From positions 1-34,143 of IMG/VR virus record IMGVR_UViG_3300035670_000777: DNA of 34,143 nucleotides; one strand, written 5' to 3'. Below the pieces are notes generated by a model that saw nothing but the letters and a program-made list of their open reading frames with translations, did no database searches and was not told where the DNA came from. The stretch comes from a virus. How positions within the stretch are numbered: the first letter of the stretch is position 1; the number at the start of each line of letters is the position of its first letter. Both the position numbers and the translations under genes were made by a program. This document shows, in pieces, positions 7,192 to 15,258 of the stretch.

Positions 7192-7467
7192 ATGGGCCTA
7201 AAAAATACAACGGTATGTCTGGGATATCAGCAGCTTACCAGCCTGTCTGCCTCTACGGGCCTCACAGTGCCTTCAGGGGCTACGCTGGCCCTGATCGTGC
7301 CTGAGACGCAGAACGTGCGCTGGCGCGACGATGGTACGGCCCCAACTGCTTCGGTGGGCATGCCTATCTTTGTTGGGGCAAGCCTTAGCTATGACGGCGA
7401 CCTGAACCGCATACGGTTTATTGAGGAAACGGCTTCGGCCAAACTGAATATTAGTTATTACGCATGA
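7192..7467 (+). CDS. small beta-rich structural protein, 91 aa
   Basis: The sequence has a recurrent phage pattern: a short strand ending in LTVPSGATLALIVPE, then NVRWRDDGTAPTASVGMPI and a final SAKLNISYYA strand. Proteins of this shape occur near head and tail genes in many phages and are thought to be small virion components. The RWRDDGTAPT loop is the most recognisable element. A ribosome-binding sequence (GTGAGGA) overlaps the end of the preceding gene. No precise role is known to me. Confidence 0.75.
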   Translation: MGLKNTTVCLGYQQLTSLSASTGLTVPSGATLALIVPETQNVRWRDDGTAPTASVGMPIFVGASLSYDGDLNRIRFIEETASAKLNISYYA

Positions 7468-7661
7468 TCCGAATACGGTCCATTTTTGGCGATGATGTTC
7501 GCATCAAACGACGGCTTGAGTATTACGACGCCGGGACAGGGCCCACTTTGTTCGCTGACGGCGTTGGCGGCTCTGGTCCTATACCTTCACGCACCATTTT
7601 TGACCGGTTTGACGTAGCTATACTGGACCGATTTGGCGCCGAGATTGAGACGAGGTTCTGA
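7464..7661 (+). CDS. hypothetical small protein, 65 aa
   Basis: The 65-residue product (MIRIRSIFGDDVRIKRRLEY start, GAEIETRF end) overlaps its neighbours on both sides by ATGA and TGATG junctions, which supports its being translated. I recognise no family. It contains two FDRF/LDRF-like segments (TIFDRFDVAILDRFGAEI) that look like a short internal repeat. It belongs to the run of small structural genes after the portal and may be a minor virion or fibre-attachment protein. Confidence 0.65.
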   Translation: MIRIRSIFGDDVRIKRRLEYYDAGTGPTLFADGVGGSGPIPSRTIFDRFDVAILDRFGAEIETRF

Positions 7662-8476
7662 TGTCATACATTTACAATCTTGCCGATACTTGGGGAGACG
7701 GCGCGACCACGTTCACGGCGATCAAGATGAACGTCACCGACACGGCCTCGGCGGCCGGGTCTTTGCTCATTGACCTGCAAGCCGGCTCCGCAAGCAAATT
7801 CAAGGTTGATAAGACCGGAACAACCACAATTAACCGCAACTCGGCAGCCGTTCCAACCCTTGGAACGACGCCAACGGTTTACGTTGTTTCAGCAGACTCA
7901 GTCATAAATGACAGTAACTATGTGGCGGCGGCCCAAGCAAATCGGATGATTATGGTGCGCGTCAATGGGACGGTCGCGTCGCCAACGGCTTTGGCCATTA
8001 ATGATACAGTCGGCCAGATCAATGGCGGTGGATATACCGGCAGCGGCTACGTGCTCAACTCAGCGCGAATCCAACTGCGCGCAAACGAGGCGTGGACAGC
8101 AAGCGCCAGCGGCAGTCGCATCGAGATCATCACGACGCCGATAACGACAAACAGCCCTGCTAACGTCGCGACATTCTACGGCGGCGGCGTGCATATAGGA
8201 AACACGCCAAGCGATCCAGGAGCTGGATCGATCTCCGCGCAAGGTACAATCCGAGCGGCTTCACTGGCCGCAATTTCTGCGGGCGGAAGTACCGCAACGG
8301 GTTTGACGTCTACGTCGACGGCGAATTTCGGCGTCTTCTTTGGCTCTGGCGCTCCCACACTTAGCGCGGCCAAAGGCTCTTTGTACCTTCGGTCAGACGG
8401 CACAACCACCAACGACAGGGCCTATATTAACACGGACGGCGGCACGACTTGGACCGCACTAATTACTGCTGCTTAA
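7661..8476 (+). CDS. fibre-like virion structural protein, 271 aa
   Basis: The protein begins MSYIYNLADTWGDGATTFTA and has a repetitive strand-rich N-terminal part (NVTDTASAAGSLLIDLQAGS), a Gly/Ser/Thr-rich middle and a C-terminal RSDGTTTNDRAYINTDGGTT segment, which is typical of the ends of many phage fibre or baseplate-associated proteins. Low Cys and high Ser/Thr/Gly content fit an extended beta structure. It starts by TGATG overlap with the preceding gene. Probably a receptor-binding or appendage component; the exact location on the virion is unknown. Confidence 0.7.
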   Translation: MSYIYNLADTWGDGATTFTAIKMNVTDTASAAGSLLIDLQAGSASKFKVDKTGTTTINRNSAAVPTLGTTPTVYVVSADSVINDSNYVAAAQANRMIMVRVNGTVASPTALAINDTVGQINGGGYTGSGYVLNSARIQLRANEAWTASASGSRIEIITTPITTNSPANVATFYGGGVHIGNTPSDPGAGSISAQGTIRAASLAAISAGGSTATGLTSTSTANFGVFFGSGAPTLSAAKGSLYLRSDGTTTNDRAYINTDGGTTWTALITAA

Positions 8477-8490
8477 AAAGGGTAAATAAT

Positions 8491-8649
8491 ATGGCTAAAA
8501 AACCGGGTCTGTACGCTAACATCCACGCCAAAAGAGAGCGCATTGCCGCCGGGTCTGGCGAAAAAATGCGTAAACCAGGGGCCAAGGGCGCTCCTACCGC
8601 TCAGGCGTTTGTCGAATCGGCCAAGACGGCCAAGAAAAAAGGCAAGTAA
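8491..8649 (+). CDS. small conserved Lys-rich phage protein, 52 aa
   Basis: I chose the ATG at 8491, not the in-frame ATG at 8449, because an AAAAGGGT ribosome-binding sequence precedes it and the upstream part overlaps the previous gene. The product, MAKKPGLYANIHAKRERIAA followed by GSGEKMRKPGAKGAPTAQAF, is a pattern I recall in many environmental phages. It is strongly basic with a Lys-rich tail and has no known function. DNA or RNA binding inside the virion is plausible. Confidence 0.8.
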   Translation: MAKKPGLYANIHAKRERIAAGSGEKMRKPGAKGAPTAQAFVESAKTAKKKGK

Positions 8650-8650
8650 C

Positions 8651-8905
8651 ATGGCAACCCCGGCAAAAGGCAAGGCCAAGGTCAAGGTTACGTCTGAAGG
8701 CCATAAGGTGTCCTACGGACAGGCTGGCGAAGCCAAGGGCGGCGGGCCGAGGGTCAAGCCAGGCACAAGCAAGGGCGACGCCTACTGCGCCCGTAGCGCC
8801 GGCCAGATGAAGGACCATCCGAAGGCGGCGGCCAACCCTAACTCGCCTCTGCGGTTGTCCAGAGAGCGCTGGAAGTGTAGTGGTACGAAGTCCAAACGCA
8901 GCTAG
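8651..8905 (+). CDS. small conserved basic phage protein (DUF6321-like), 84 aa
   Basis: The start at 8651 is preferred: residues from MATPAKGKAKVKVTSEGHKV onward fit a known pattern (KVSYGQxGE, KPGTSKGDAYCARSAGQMK, LSRERWKCSGTKS), while the in-frame extension upstream overlaps the preceding gene and looks like shadow. I recall similar proteins in marine and freshwater phages under the name DUF6321. Two conserved Cys (in DAYCARS and RWKCSG) and high Lys/Arg content suggest a small nucleic-acid-associated or virion protein. Function unknown. Confidence 0.75.
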   Translation: MATPAKGKAKVKVTSEGHKVSYGQAGEAKGGGPRVKPGTSKGDAYCARSAGQMKDHPKAAANPNSPLRLSRERWKCSGTKSKRS

Positions 8906-8918
8906 TCAGGGCTAACTT

Positions 8919-9242
8919 ATGGCGAACGTCAAAATTTCCCAGTTGCCCGTAGCCACTACGCCGTTGACCGGCGCAGAGCTTATCCCCGTCGTACAGAACG
9001 GGATTACGCGCCAGACGACCGTTACGTATGTGCGAGCGGCTAAAGCCGACGTCTACACCGCCACCGCGGGGCAAACGTTGTTCAATTTGAGCGGCACGTA
9101 TGTGCCGGGGTCTGACGTTCTCCAAGTGTTTGTAAACGGTCTGTTGCTGATCAAGACGCAGGACTACACCGAAACGTCGTCGTCTTCGGTGACGTTTACC
9201 AGCGGCTTGTCGAGCGGCGACCAAGTCGTGTTTCGGTATTGA
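8919..9242 (+). CDS. tail fibre/appendage protein with shared N-terminal anchor, 107 aa
   Basis: The N terminus (MANVKISQLPVATTPLTGAE then LIPVVQNGITRQTTV) is the common phage appendage anchor also carried by the next gene. The remainder (ATAGQTLFNLSGTYVPGSDV, then QVFVNGLLL and SVTFTSGLSSGDQVVFRY) is a small beta-sandwich module seen in many fibre proteins. It probably attaches to the same site on the virion as the tailspike that follows, or serves as an adaptor. The DNA of the two anchors is well diverged, so the duplication is not recent. Confidence 0.75.
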   Translation: MANVKISQLPVATTPLTGAELIPVVQNGITRQTTVTYVRAAKADVYTATAGQTLFNLSGTYVPGSDVLQVFVNGLLLIKTQDYTETSSSSVTFTSGLSSGDQVVFRY

Positions 9243-9253
9243 CGGAGACCTAA

Positions 9254-11281
9254 ATGACCGGCGTCAAAATAACCGAGTTTCCTAATGCAACGCTGCCTTT
9301 AACAGGGACGGAAATCTTCCCTATAGTACAGTCTGGCGTTACTAAGCAGACGACGGTCAACCAGGCTACGTCCGGCGCTGCGCGGATCTTGACCAATATT
9401 GCGGCCCTGCAAGCGCTCAACCTTGCGACCACGTCGCTCCCGACCCAGGTCCAGCTGACATCCAACTATGTTGCCGGCGACGGCGGCGGCGTGTTCCGGT
9501 ACGACAGCACCGACACTACCAGCGCCGACAACGGCGGTACTATTATCGTCGACGCTCTGAACCGACGGTGGAAACGGCAGTTTGAAGATGGTTTTCATCG
9601 CGCAGATTGGTTTGGAGTGCTGGATAATTCGGCCGACCGTACAAGCGTCCTGAACACCGCTATCGCAGCCAGCGCAAGCACAACGCTTATCCTGCCAGCG
9701 GCGACCATCCGCCTCGACGGCCAGGTCGTTATCAACGTCTCGAATATCGTCATTCAGGGCGCTGGGCGTTTGGCAACCGCTCTTGATCTCAACTATACGG
9801 CTGGCCCCGCAATAGAAATTGGCGATCAGACATCCCTAAAGCGCGAAATTATTTTCCGCGATGTCTATCTTCAGGGGATGGCGGGGCAGGATTTGATCCG
9901 CACACGCTGGGTTCGCGGCATCCGCTTCTGGTCTGTCAATTATGTTGCTGACTGCTTCCTTCGTCTTGGCGAAACGACAGATGACCTCGCCAAAGCAACT
10001 TACATTTGCGAGTTGTACGACGTTGAAGGCGCGCATGTTGCTAGCCCAACAAAACACCATGTTATTGCCGCCAATTTCTCCGGTCAGTGGGTTACAGAAG
10101 GTGCTTTCATTGAAGGCGCATACGAGCCAACGCTTGACGGCTTCCACGCATCTCCAAACATCCAACCAAGAATAGACCACTTTATTGTGCAAGGCGGCTA
10201 TTGGAGCCGGTTCCGCGACAATTATTCGTTCGTTGATGCGCGCGTAGTCAATCTTCAGATCGACGACTCGCACCATTGCGAGGGCGCTATCCGTAACGCC
10301 ATCCGGCTATATACAACCAGCGCGACTTCCAAGGTTGTTGGAAATGTTGGATGGGAAAACGTCAATATCAGCGGCAAATATAATGGCACGGATAACGCAA
10401 TTTATATTCGCGGCGAAAGAACTGGAGTCTCGTGCGCTGAACTTTCACTGACAGATGTGCAAATTATCGAAGCCACAAAAACACCTGTTTTCATTTTGTC
10501 AGATGATGGGGTTATTGACACAATATTGATTGACAATCTGACAGTGTCGATAACGCCAACTGATGCAAATCAGGACGTTGTGCTGATTAGTGGCGGCAAC
10601 GTGTCTTCCACAACCATCAGCAACGTAACTATTGGGCAGATTGCCGGCGTTGCGACAAGTACGGCGCTGCGCTCCGTGGTGCGTATTGCTGGCCGCGTGG
10701 CAAGGATCACGCCGCCTGTATCTATTGCGGTGACAAACGCAATCATTGGGTTCGATGACCAGACGTCCACAACGCCGGTTGCGCTTACAAATCTTACAGC
10801 TGCAACTACTGACATCATAAATGTTACGGACCAATCAGAAAGCTGGACGCGGCCGATGACGCTCCAGAACGCGGCCGATTATTTCAGCACAACTGCCGCA
10901 ACTGGCGCATTTCTTGAAAGCGAAATTCTTTTGGCGGGGGCTGTTAGCCTTACAACGTCAACGGCAGCCAATGTGACGTCCATTACACTTACGCCCGGCA
11001 CATGGGACGTTAATGCAACTTATGGTTTGGACCCCGGCGGCGGCACAACGTCTAGCGCGTTAGCAGTTTGGATTAACGATGTTTCCGCTACAGTCCCAAC
11101 GCGGCCAAACAAAGGCGCGTATGTTCAGCACGCAGGATTGCCTTACAATGTTGGGCCGGTTGGAACGCGAAGATTTACTGTCGCGGTCAACACGCCTGTT
11201 TATCTTAGCATTTTTGCAACCTTTGCCGTAAGCACACTAAAGGCTTACGGCTACATTGGCGCGCGGCGCGTCTATAAGTAA
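9254..11281 (+). CDS. tailspike-like protein with pectate-lyase-type beta-helix, 675 aa
   Basis: Residues 1-35 repeat the appendage anchor (ITEFPNATLPLTGTEIFPIV). Residues about 70-110 (VAGDGGGVFRYDSTDT, then GTIIVDALNRRWKRQ) match the linker typical of phage pectate-lyase-3-type spikes, leading into WFGVLDNSADRTSVLNTAIA and a long right-handed beta-helix region with repeated short strands (about 130-500). The C-terminal ~110 residues (SLTTSTAANVTSITLTPGTW, SALAVWINDV) look like a jelly-roll. It likely binds and perhaps cleaves a host surface polysaccharide; catalytic residues cannot be assigned. The gene is more A+T-rich than its neighbours, consistent with exchange of receptor-binding genes. 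Confidence 0.8.
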   Translation: MTGVKITEFPNATLPLTGTEIFPIVQSGVTKQTTVNQATSGAARILTNIAALQALNLATTSLPTQVQLTSNYVAGDGGGVFRYDSTDTTSADNGGTIIVDALNRRWKRQFEDGFHRADWFGVLDNSADRTSVLNTAIAASASTTLILPAATIRLDGQVVINVSNIVIQGAGRLATALDLNYTAGPAIEIGDQTSLKREIIFRDVYLQGMAGQDLIRTRWVRGIRFWSVNYVADCFLRLGETTDDLAKATYICELYDVEGAHVASPTKHHVIAANFSGQWVTEGAFIEGAYEPTLDGFHASPNIQPRIDHFIVQGGYWSRFRDNYSFVDARVVNLQIDDSHHCEGAIRNAIRLYTTSATSKVVGNVGWENVNISGKYNGTDNAIYIRGERTGVSCAELSLTDVQIIEATKTPVFILSDDGVIDTILIDNLTVSITPTDANQDVVLISGGNVSSTTISNVTIGQIAGVATSTALRSVVRIAGRVARITPPVSIAVTNAIIGFDDQTSTTPVALTNLTAATTDIINVTDQSESWTRPMTLQNAADYFSTTAATGAFLESEILLAGAVSLTTSTAANVTSITLTPGTWDVNATYGLDPGGGTTSSALAVWINDVSATVPTRPNKGAYVQHAGLPYNVGPVGTRRFTVAVNTPVYLSIFATFAVSTLKAYGYIGARRVYK

Positions 11282-11317
11282 ATTAATTGCTGTAGTTTTA
11301 AGTCTGAATAGCCCCTA

Positions 11318-11345
11318 TTGACGGAACTTGGCGTTCTGTCATACT
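11318..11345 (+). promoter_or_regulatory. candidate sigma70-type promoter upstream of scaffold/capsid genes
   Basis: TTGACG at 11318-11323 and CATACT at 11340-11345 are spaced 16 bases apart in the 115-base gap after the tailspike gene. A promoter here would give the abundant scaffold and capsid proteins their own transcript. The -10 is only a moderate match. Confidence 0.35.
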
Positions 11346-11396
11346 GAAAGATAACCGTACTGGTGCGTTTCACCAGGTGACTGATGAGGTCGTTCT

Positions 11397-12128
11397 ATGG
11401 AAGATGAAGCGGTTGCGCCCGCGCCGGAACAGGACATTACGGCAGACCCTGTTTCTGTTGAAACCCCGCCGGAGACCCCCAAGACCTTCACCCAGGAGGA
11501 ATTGGATTCGATCATTGCTAAACGTCTCGCAAGAGAACAACGGAAGTGGGAGCGAGAGCAGAAAGCATCTGCCGTCGTCACTCGCCCGGTAGAACCGCCG
11601 CCTGTCGTCGAAACAGCCGACGACGCCAAAGCCTACGCGGAAGCGTTGGCCGAGCAAAAGGCGCACGAGATACTGGAGCGGCAGCGTCAGAGCGAAGCGC
11701 TTGAGACCTACTACGAACGAGAAGAAGATGCCCGGGCCAAATACGATGACTTTGAACAGGTCGCGTACAACCCGAATCTGACCGTCACAGAAGTGATGGC
11801 CCAAACGATCCAACTGTCCGAAGTCGGACCGGACCTGATTTACCATCTGGGGTCCAACCCGAAAGAGGCCGAACGGATTGCTCGTTTGCCCCCGTTCTTG
11901 CAGGCAAAAGAGATCGGCAAACTGGAAGCCAAGCTGGCCGCCAGCCCGCCGGTTAAAAAGACTTCAACCGCCCCGGCGCCGATTGCCCCGGTGACTGCCC
12001 GCTCCACATCCAGCGCGGCTTACGACACGACGGACCCGCGGTCCATCAAGTCGATGAGCACAAGCGAATGGATTGAGGCCGAACGGCAGCGCCAGATCAG
12101 ACGGTACGAGGCACAGCGCAACCGTTAA
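11397..12128 (+). CDS. scaffolding protein
   Basis: The 243-residue acidic protein lies directly before the coat gene. It has a disordered Pro/Glu-rich N terminus, then the hallmark FTQEELDSIIAKRLAREQRK helix (about residues 31-50), a long Glu/Gln/Arg-rich coiled-coil stretch (about 78-120) and a basic C-terminal helix (STSEWIEAERQRQIRRYEAQ) that may contact coat protein, as in P22. Scaffolds guide procapsid assembly and leave before or during packaging. Position, composition and the FTQEELD motif make the call good, although scaffold sequences are poorly conserved. Confidence 0.8.
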   Translation: MEDEAVAPAPEQDITADPVSVETPPETPKTFTQEELDSIIAKRLAREQRKWEREQKASAVVTRPVEPPPVVETADDAKAYAEALAEQKAHEILERQRQSEALETYYEREEDARAKYDDFEQVAYNPNLTVTEVMAQTIQLSEVGPDLIYHLGSNPKEAERIARLPPFLQAKEIGKLEAKLAASPPVKKTSTAPAPIAPVTARSTSSAAYDTTDPRSIKSMSTSEWIEAERQRQIRRYEAQRNR

Positions 12129-12140
12129 GGACATAAGGAT

Positions 12141-13346
12141 ATGGCCAACTCACTGCTTACTATCGACATGATCACCAGAAAGGCTCTGGAGATCCTCGAA
12201 AACAACCTCGTCATCACCCGTAACGTCAACCGCCAGTACGACGACAGCTTCGCCGTCGAAGGCGCCAAGATCGGATCGACCCTCCGCATCCGTCTGCCCG
12301 ACCGCGCTCTCGTCACCGACGGCGCTGCGCTCCAGGTGCAGGACGACAACGAGCAGTTCACCACGCTCACCGTCGCCTCGCAGAAGCACATCGGCGTCAA
12401 CTTCACCTCCGCCGAACTGACCATGCAGCTCGATGACTTCGCCGAGCGCGTGCTCAAGCCGCGTATTTCGCAGCTCGCGTCGTCCATCGACGCCGACGTC
12501 GCCACCGCGTACAAGTCCATCTACAACACGGTCGGCACGCCGGGCACCACGCCGGCAACTTCGCTCGTCCTGCTTCAGGGCCAGCAGAAGCTGAACGAGT
12601 TTGCTGCGATGATGCCGAACCGCTACGCGACGGTGAACCCCGCCGCTAACGCTGGTCTCGTCGAAGGCATGAAGGGTCTTTTCAACCCGGTCGACACCAT
12701 CTCTCGCCAGTTCAAGAACGGACTGATGGGCGCGGGCGTCCTTGGGTACGACGAGATCAACATGTCTCAGTCGATCCAGCAGTTCACGACCGGCAGCCGC
12801 TCCGGCGCGCATACGGTCACTAACACCGTGTCTACGCAAGGTCAGGCGACACTCGACATCACCGGCACCGGCACTCAAACGCTGGCCGTCGGCGACGTGT
12901 TCACCATCGCCAACGTCTACGCGGTCAACCCGCAGACCCGTCAGTCGACCGGCTCGCTTCAGCAGTTTGTCGTTACCGAAGCAGCCACGGCTGTTGCCGG
13001 CGCCTACACGGGCGTAAAAATTAGCCCGGCTATCTACACGGCAAGCAACGCGCTTGCTACGGTTGACAGCTTCCCGCAAGCTGCCGCTGCGATCACTTTT
13101 GTCGGGTCCGCTTCCACGCAGTACCCGCAGAACCTCGTCTACCACAAGGACGCGATTTCCTTCGCGACCGCCGACCTCCTGCTCCCGCAGGGCGTCGACA
13201 TGGCCAGCCGCCAGGTTCACAACGGCATTAGCATGCGTATCGTTCGTCAGTACGACATCAACAACGACCGTATGCCTTGCCGTATCGACGTGCTCTACGG
13301 CTACTCGGTTATCCGGGCGCCGATGGCCGTGCGTCTCTGGGGTTAA
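12141..13346 (+). CDS. major capsid protein, P22 coat type
   Basis: The 401-residue protein matches the P22 coat family by its start (MANSLLTIDMITRKALEILE, NNLVITRNVNRQYDDSF), the KIGSTLRIRLPDRALVTDGA segment, SSIDADVATAYKSIYN, the NRYATVNPAANAGLVEGMKG stretch and the C-terminal IVRQYDINNDRMPCRIDVLY. P22 coat is 430 residues, so the length fits. A Thr/Gln-rich insertion (about 220-285) probably corresponds to the surface-exposed inserted domain. It forms the icosahedral shell. A clear AAGGAT ribosome-binding sequence precedes the start. Codon use is strongly GC-biased and regular, as expected for a highly expressed gene. Confidence 0.95.
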   Translation: MANSLLTIDMITRKALEILENNLVITRNVNRQYDDSFAVEGAKIGSTLRIRLPDRALVTDGAALQVQDDNEQFTTLTVASQKHIGVNFTSAELTMQLDDFAERVLKPRISQLASSIDADVATAYKSIYNTVGTPGTTPATSLVLLQGQQKLNEFAAMMPNRYATVNPAANAGLVEGMKGLFNPVDTISRQFKNGLMGAGVLGYDEINMSQSIQQFTTGSRSGAHTVTNTVSTQGQATLDITGTGTQTLAVGDVFTIANVYAVNPQTRQSTGSLQQFVVTEAATAVAGAYTGVKISPAIYTASNALATVDSFPQAAAAITFVGSASTQYPQNLVYHKDAISFATADLLLPQGVDMASRQVHNGISMRIVRQYDINNDRMPCRIDVLYGYSVIRAPMAVRLWG

Positions 13347-13371
13347 CAGGTTAGGATAGGAGATCACGAAC

Positions 13372-13800
13372 ATGGCACTTCCGAATGGAGCCGGCGGCTA
13401 TCAAGTCGGCGATGGCAATCTTGGCGAGATCAGCTTTTACAACTCCAACGCCCCCACCGCGCTGACCGGCGCTTCGGTGACGATCACTGCGGCAAACCTT
13501 GCTAACGGCGTCTGCACGATGGACCCCGGCAGCACGTCGGCGGGGACTTACGTCTTCCCGACGGGTGCGCTTCTTGACGCTGCGTTTCCCAGCCTCAAGG
13601 TTGGCTCGACGTTTGACTGCGCGTTCATCAACCTTGGTGACGACGCCGGAAACGACGTGACCTTCACCGCAGGCACGGGCAACACGCTTGTCGGCAACGA
13701 CGTCATCCAGGACGCTCTGACGAAGACGAACAACACGTCAGGGATTTTCCGTTGGCGCAAGACCGGCGACGCCGCGTACTCCATCTACCGCATCGCGTAA
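13372..13800 (+). CDS. putative capsid decoration or minor head protein, 142 aa
   Basis: It directly follows the coat gene with a strong AGGAGA ribosome-binding sequence. The protein is Gly/Asn/Thr-rich and beta-like (NGAGGYQVGDGNLGEISFYN), with DAGNDVTFTAGTGNTLVGND and SGIFRWRKTGDAAYSIYRIA near the end. The FRWRK...Y.IYRI ending is common in small phage head-associated proteins of this kind in my memory. A decoration or stabilising role is inferred from position and fold style only. Confidence 0.7.
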   Translation: MALPNGAGGYQVGDGNLGEISFYNSNAPTALTGASVTITAANLANGVCTMDPGSTSAGTYVFPTGALLDAAFPSLKVGSTFDCAFINLGDDAGNDVTFTAGTGNTLVGNDVIQDALTKTNNTSGIFRWRKTGDAAYSIYRIA

Positions 13801-13806
13801 GCAACC

Positions 13807-13830
13807 AGCCCCGGCAGAAATGCCGGGGCT
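13807..13830 (+). terminator. strong hairpin after the coat/decoration genes
   Basis: AGCCCCGGCA and its exact complement form a 10-bp stem capped by a GAAA tetraloop, a very stable arrangement. No T-run follows, so it may act as an RNA-processing or mRNA-stabilising element, or a leaky terminator that lowers expression of downstream genes relative to coat protein. Confidence 0.5.
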
Positions 13831-13848
13831 AACCACAAGGAGGGGCTC

Positions 13849-14292
13849 ATGCCCAATACCAAACCTGTTGGCGTTGCTTACTCGGACCCCGAACTTGTTT
13901 CAGGTACGACAGTTACCGGGGCTACTGTAAGCGGCGGGACTATTAGCGGCGCTACAATCACGGACGCTATTGTTAGCGGTCCGGTTACGACTGTTGCAGC
14001 GGCTGGCTCAACTAACGCAGACGCCGCGGCTATCGCTGCGGCCACCTACATCTGCGTTGTTACGGCGGCTGACGGCACCAAAGGCGTCATTCTTCCGACA
14101 ATGGTGGATGGTCAGACCATCAAAGTTAAGAACAACGCCGGGTCGATCCTGAAGATCTATCCCTTCTCAGGTGCGGCCATCAACGGACTGACGGCAACGA
14201 CTGGCGCTCTCAGCATGGCGGCTAACACGATTGCCGACTTCACCCGCACGTCGTCTACTCAGGTCTACTCAACCCCGCTTCTGCCGTCTTAA
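13849..14292 (+). CDS. putative second head decoration protein with Gly/Thr/Val repeats, 147 aa
   Basis: After a strong AAGGAGG ribosome-binding sequence, the protein opens with MPNTKPVGVAYSDPELVSGT and then a run of near five-residue repeats (GTTVTGATVSGGTISGATIT) that should form a narrow beta-helix. The remainder (YICVVTAADGTKGVILPTMV, then IKVKNNAGSILKIYPFSGAA) is a compact beta domain common in phage decoration or fibre-head proteins. It resembles the previous protein in style and position, so it is likely a surface head protein. Exact role unknown. Confidence 0.7.
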   Translation: MPNTKPVGVAYSDPELVSGTTVTGATVSGGTISGATITDAIVSGPVTTVAAAGSTNADAAAIAAATYICVVTAADGTKGVILPTMVDGQTIKVKNNAGSILKIYPFSGAAINGLTATTGALSMAANTIADFTRTSSTQVYSTPLLPS

Positions 14293-14296
14293 CCTG

Positions 14297-14320
14297 ACGG
14301 GCGGCGTAACTGCCGCCCGT
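14297..14320 (+). terminator. hairpin with short T-run after second decoration gene
   Basis: ACGGGCGGC (14297-14305) pairs with GCCGCCCGT (14312-14320) around a 6-base loop; the stem ends in TTTC. It is a plausible weak intrinsic terminator between the head and connector genes. Confidence 0.45.
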
Positions 14321-14337
14321 TTCAACTTTGGTGGTCT

Positions 14338-14544
14338 ATGCCGTCTATCTACCTTCGACACCCCGTGCATGGCGAGAAAGTCGCCACGATGGAAGCAGAA
14401 GCCCGGTATGACGAGGCTAATGGCTGGCGGCGTTTTGATCCGGCTGACAACGTAAGCGCGGTTGACGAACTTGCACCTGACGCCATACTGAACGAAATGG
14501 CACCCAAGCGGCGCAGCCGGAGGGTAGCGCAGACGGAGAGCTAA
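14338..14544 (+). CDS. conserved small phage protein, 68 aa
   Basis: The pattern (LRHPVHGEKVATMEAEARYD, then EANGWRRFDPADN) with a basic tail (PKRRSRRVAQTES) is one I recall as a common short protein next to the head-completion genes of P22-like and other phages. The HGxKVA...EANGWxR(F/Y) core looks like a small beta-alpha unit. No function is established. It stands just before the gp4-like gene and may help in head completion. Confidence 0.7.
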   Translation: MPSIYLRHPVHGEKVATMEAEARYDEANGWRRFDPADNVSAVDELAPDAILNEMAPKRRSRRVAQTES

Positions 14545-14547
14545 CGC

Positions 14548-15258
14548 ATGGCCACCGCTGGCGATATTATCAACGGTTCGCTTCGGCTGATCGGTGTGCT
14601 GGCGGAAGGTGAAGTGCCGTCCGCAGAAACGTCCGCCGACGCACTGTCGGCAATGAACCAGATGCTTGAAAGCTGGAACACGGAACGGCTTGCTGTTTTT
14701 GCAACGCAAGACCAGGTGTTCAGCTGGCCGCCGTCAACCATCAGCCGCACGCTAGGGCCGTCGGGCGACTTTGTCGGCAATCGTCCTGTCTTGCTCGATG
14801 ACGCGACCTACTTCCGCGACCCGGCTAGCGGCATCAGCTACGGCATAAAACTTATCAACCAGCAGCAGTACGACGGCATAGCCGTCAAAACCGTAACGTC
14901 GACGTATCCGCAGGTCATGTGGGTCAACATGACTTACCCGGACATTGAGATGTACGTCTATCCGGTCCCGACAAAGCTGCTTGAGTTTCACTTCATCTCG
15001 GTTGAAGAGCTGACGCGCCCCGCCGACCTTGCTACCGACCTGACATTCCCGCCGGGCTACCTCCGCGCGTTTCGCTACAACCTGGCTATGGAGATGGCGC
15101 CGGAGTTTGGCGTCAAGCCTAGCGGGCAGGTGCAGCGCATAGCAATGTCATCCAAGCGCAACATCAAGCGCATCAACAACCCTGACGACATCATGGCGCT
15201 GCCCTACAGCATCGTCGGCACCAGACAGCGCTACAACATCTTTACTTCAAATTATTGA
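14548..15258 (+). CDS. head-completion/tail accessory protein, P22 gp4-like
   Basis: The 236-residue protein begins MATAGDIINGSLRLIGVLAE with SADALSAMNQMLESWNTERL, the characteristic N-terminal helical start of P22 gp4-type adaptors. Later segments (FPPGYLRAFRYNLAMEMAPE, FGVKPSGQVQRIAMSSKRNI) also fit. In P22, gp4 binds the portal ring after packaging and supports gp10, sealing the head. P22 gp4 is shorter (166 residues); this longer form, with the SWPPSTISRTLGPSGDF insertion, is common in related phages. The 3' end overlaps the last bases of the opposing HNH gene. Confidence 0.85.
   Translation: MATAGDIINGSLRLIGVLAEGEVPSAETSADALSAMNQMLESWNTERLAVFATQDQVFSWPPSTISRTLGPSGDFVGNRPVLLDDATYFRDPASGISYGIKLINQQQYDGIAVKTVTSTYPQVMWVNMTYPDIEMYVYPVPTKLLEFHFISVEELTRPADLATDLTFPPGYLRAFRYNLAMEMAPEFGVKPSGQVQRIAMSSKRNIKRINNPDDIMALPYSIVGTRQRYNIFTSNY

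Noticed and set aside
12150-13373. 407-codon open frame opposite the major capsid gene
   Set aside because: Antisense shadow of a strongly codon-biased gene; no ribosome-binding sequence or recognisable domains.
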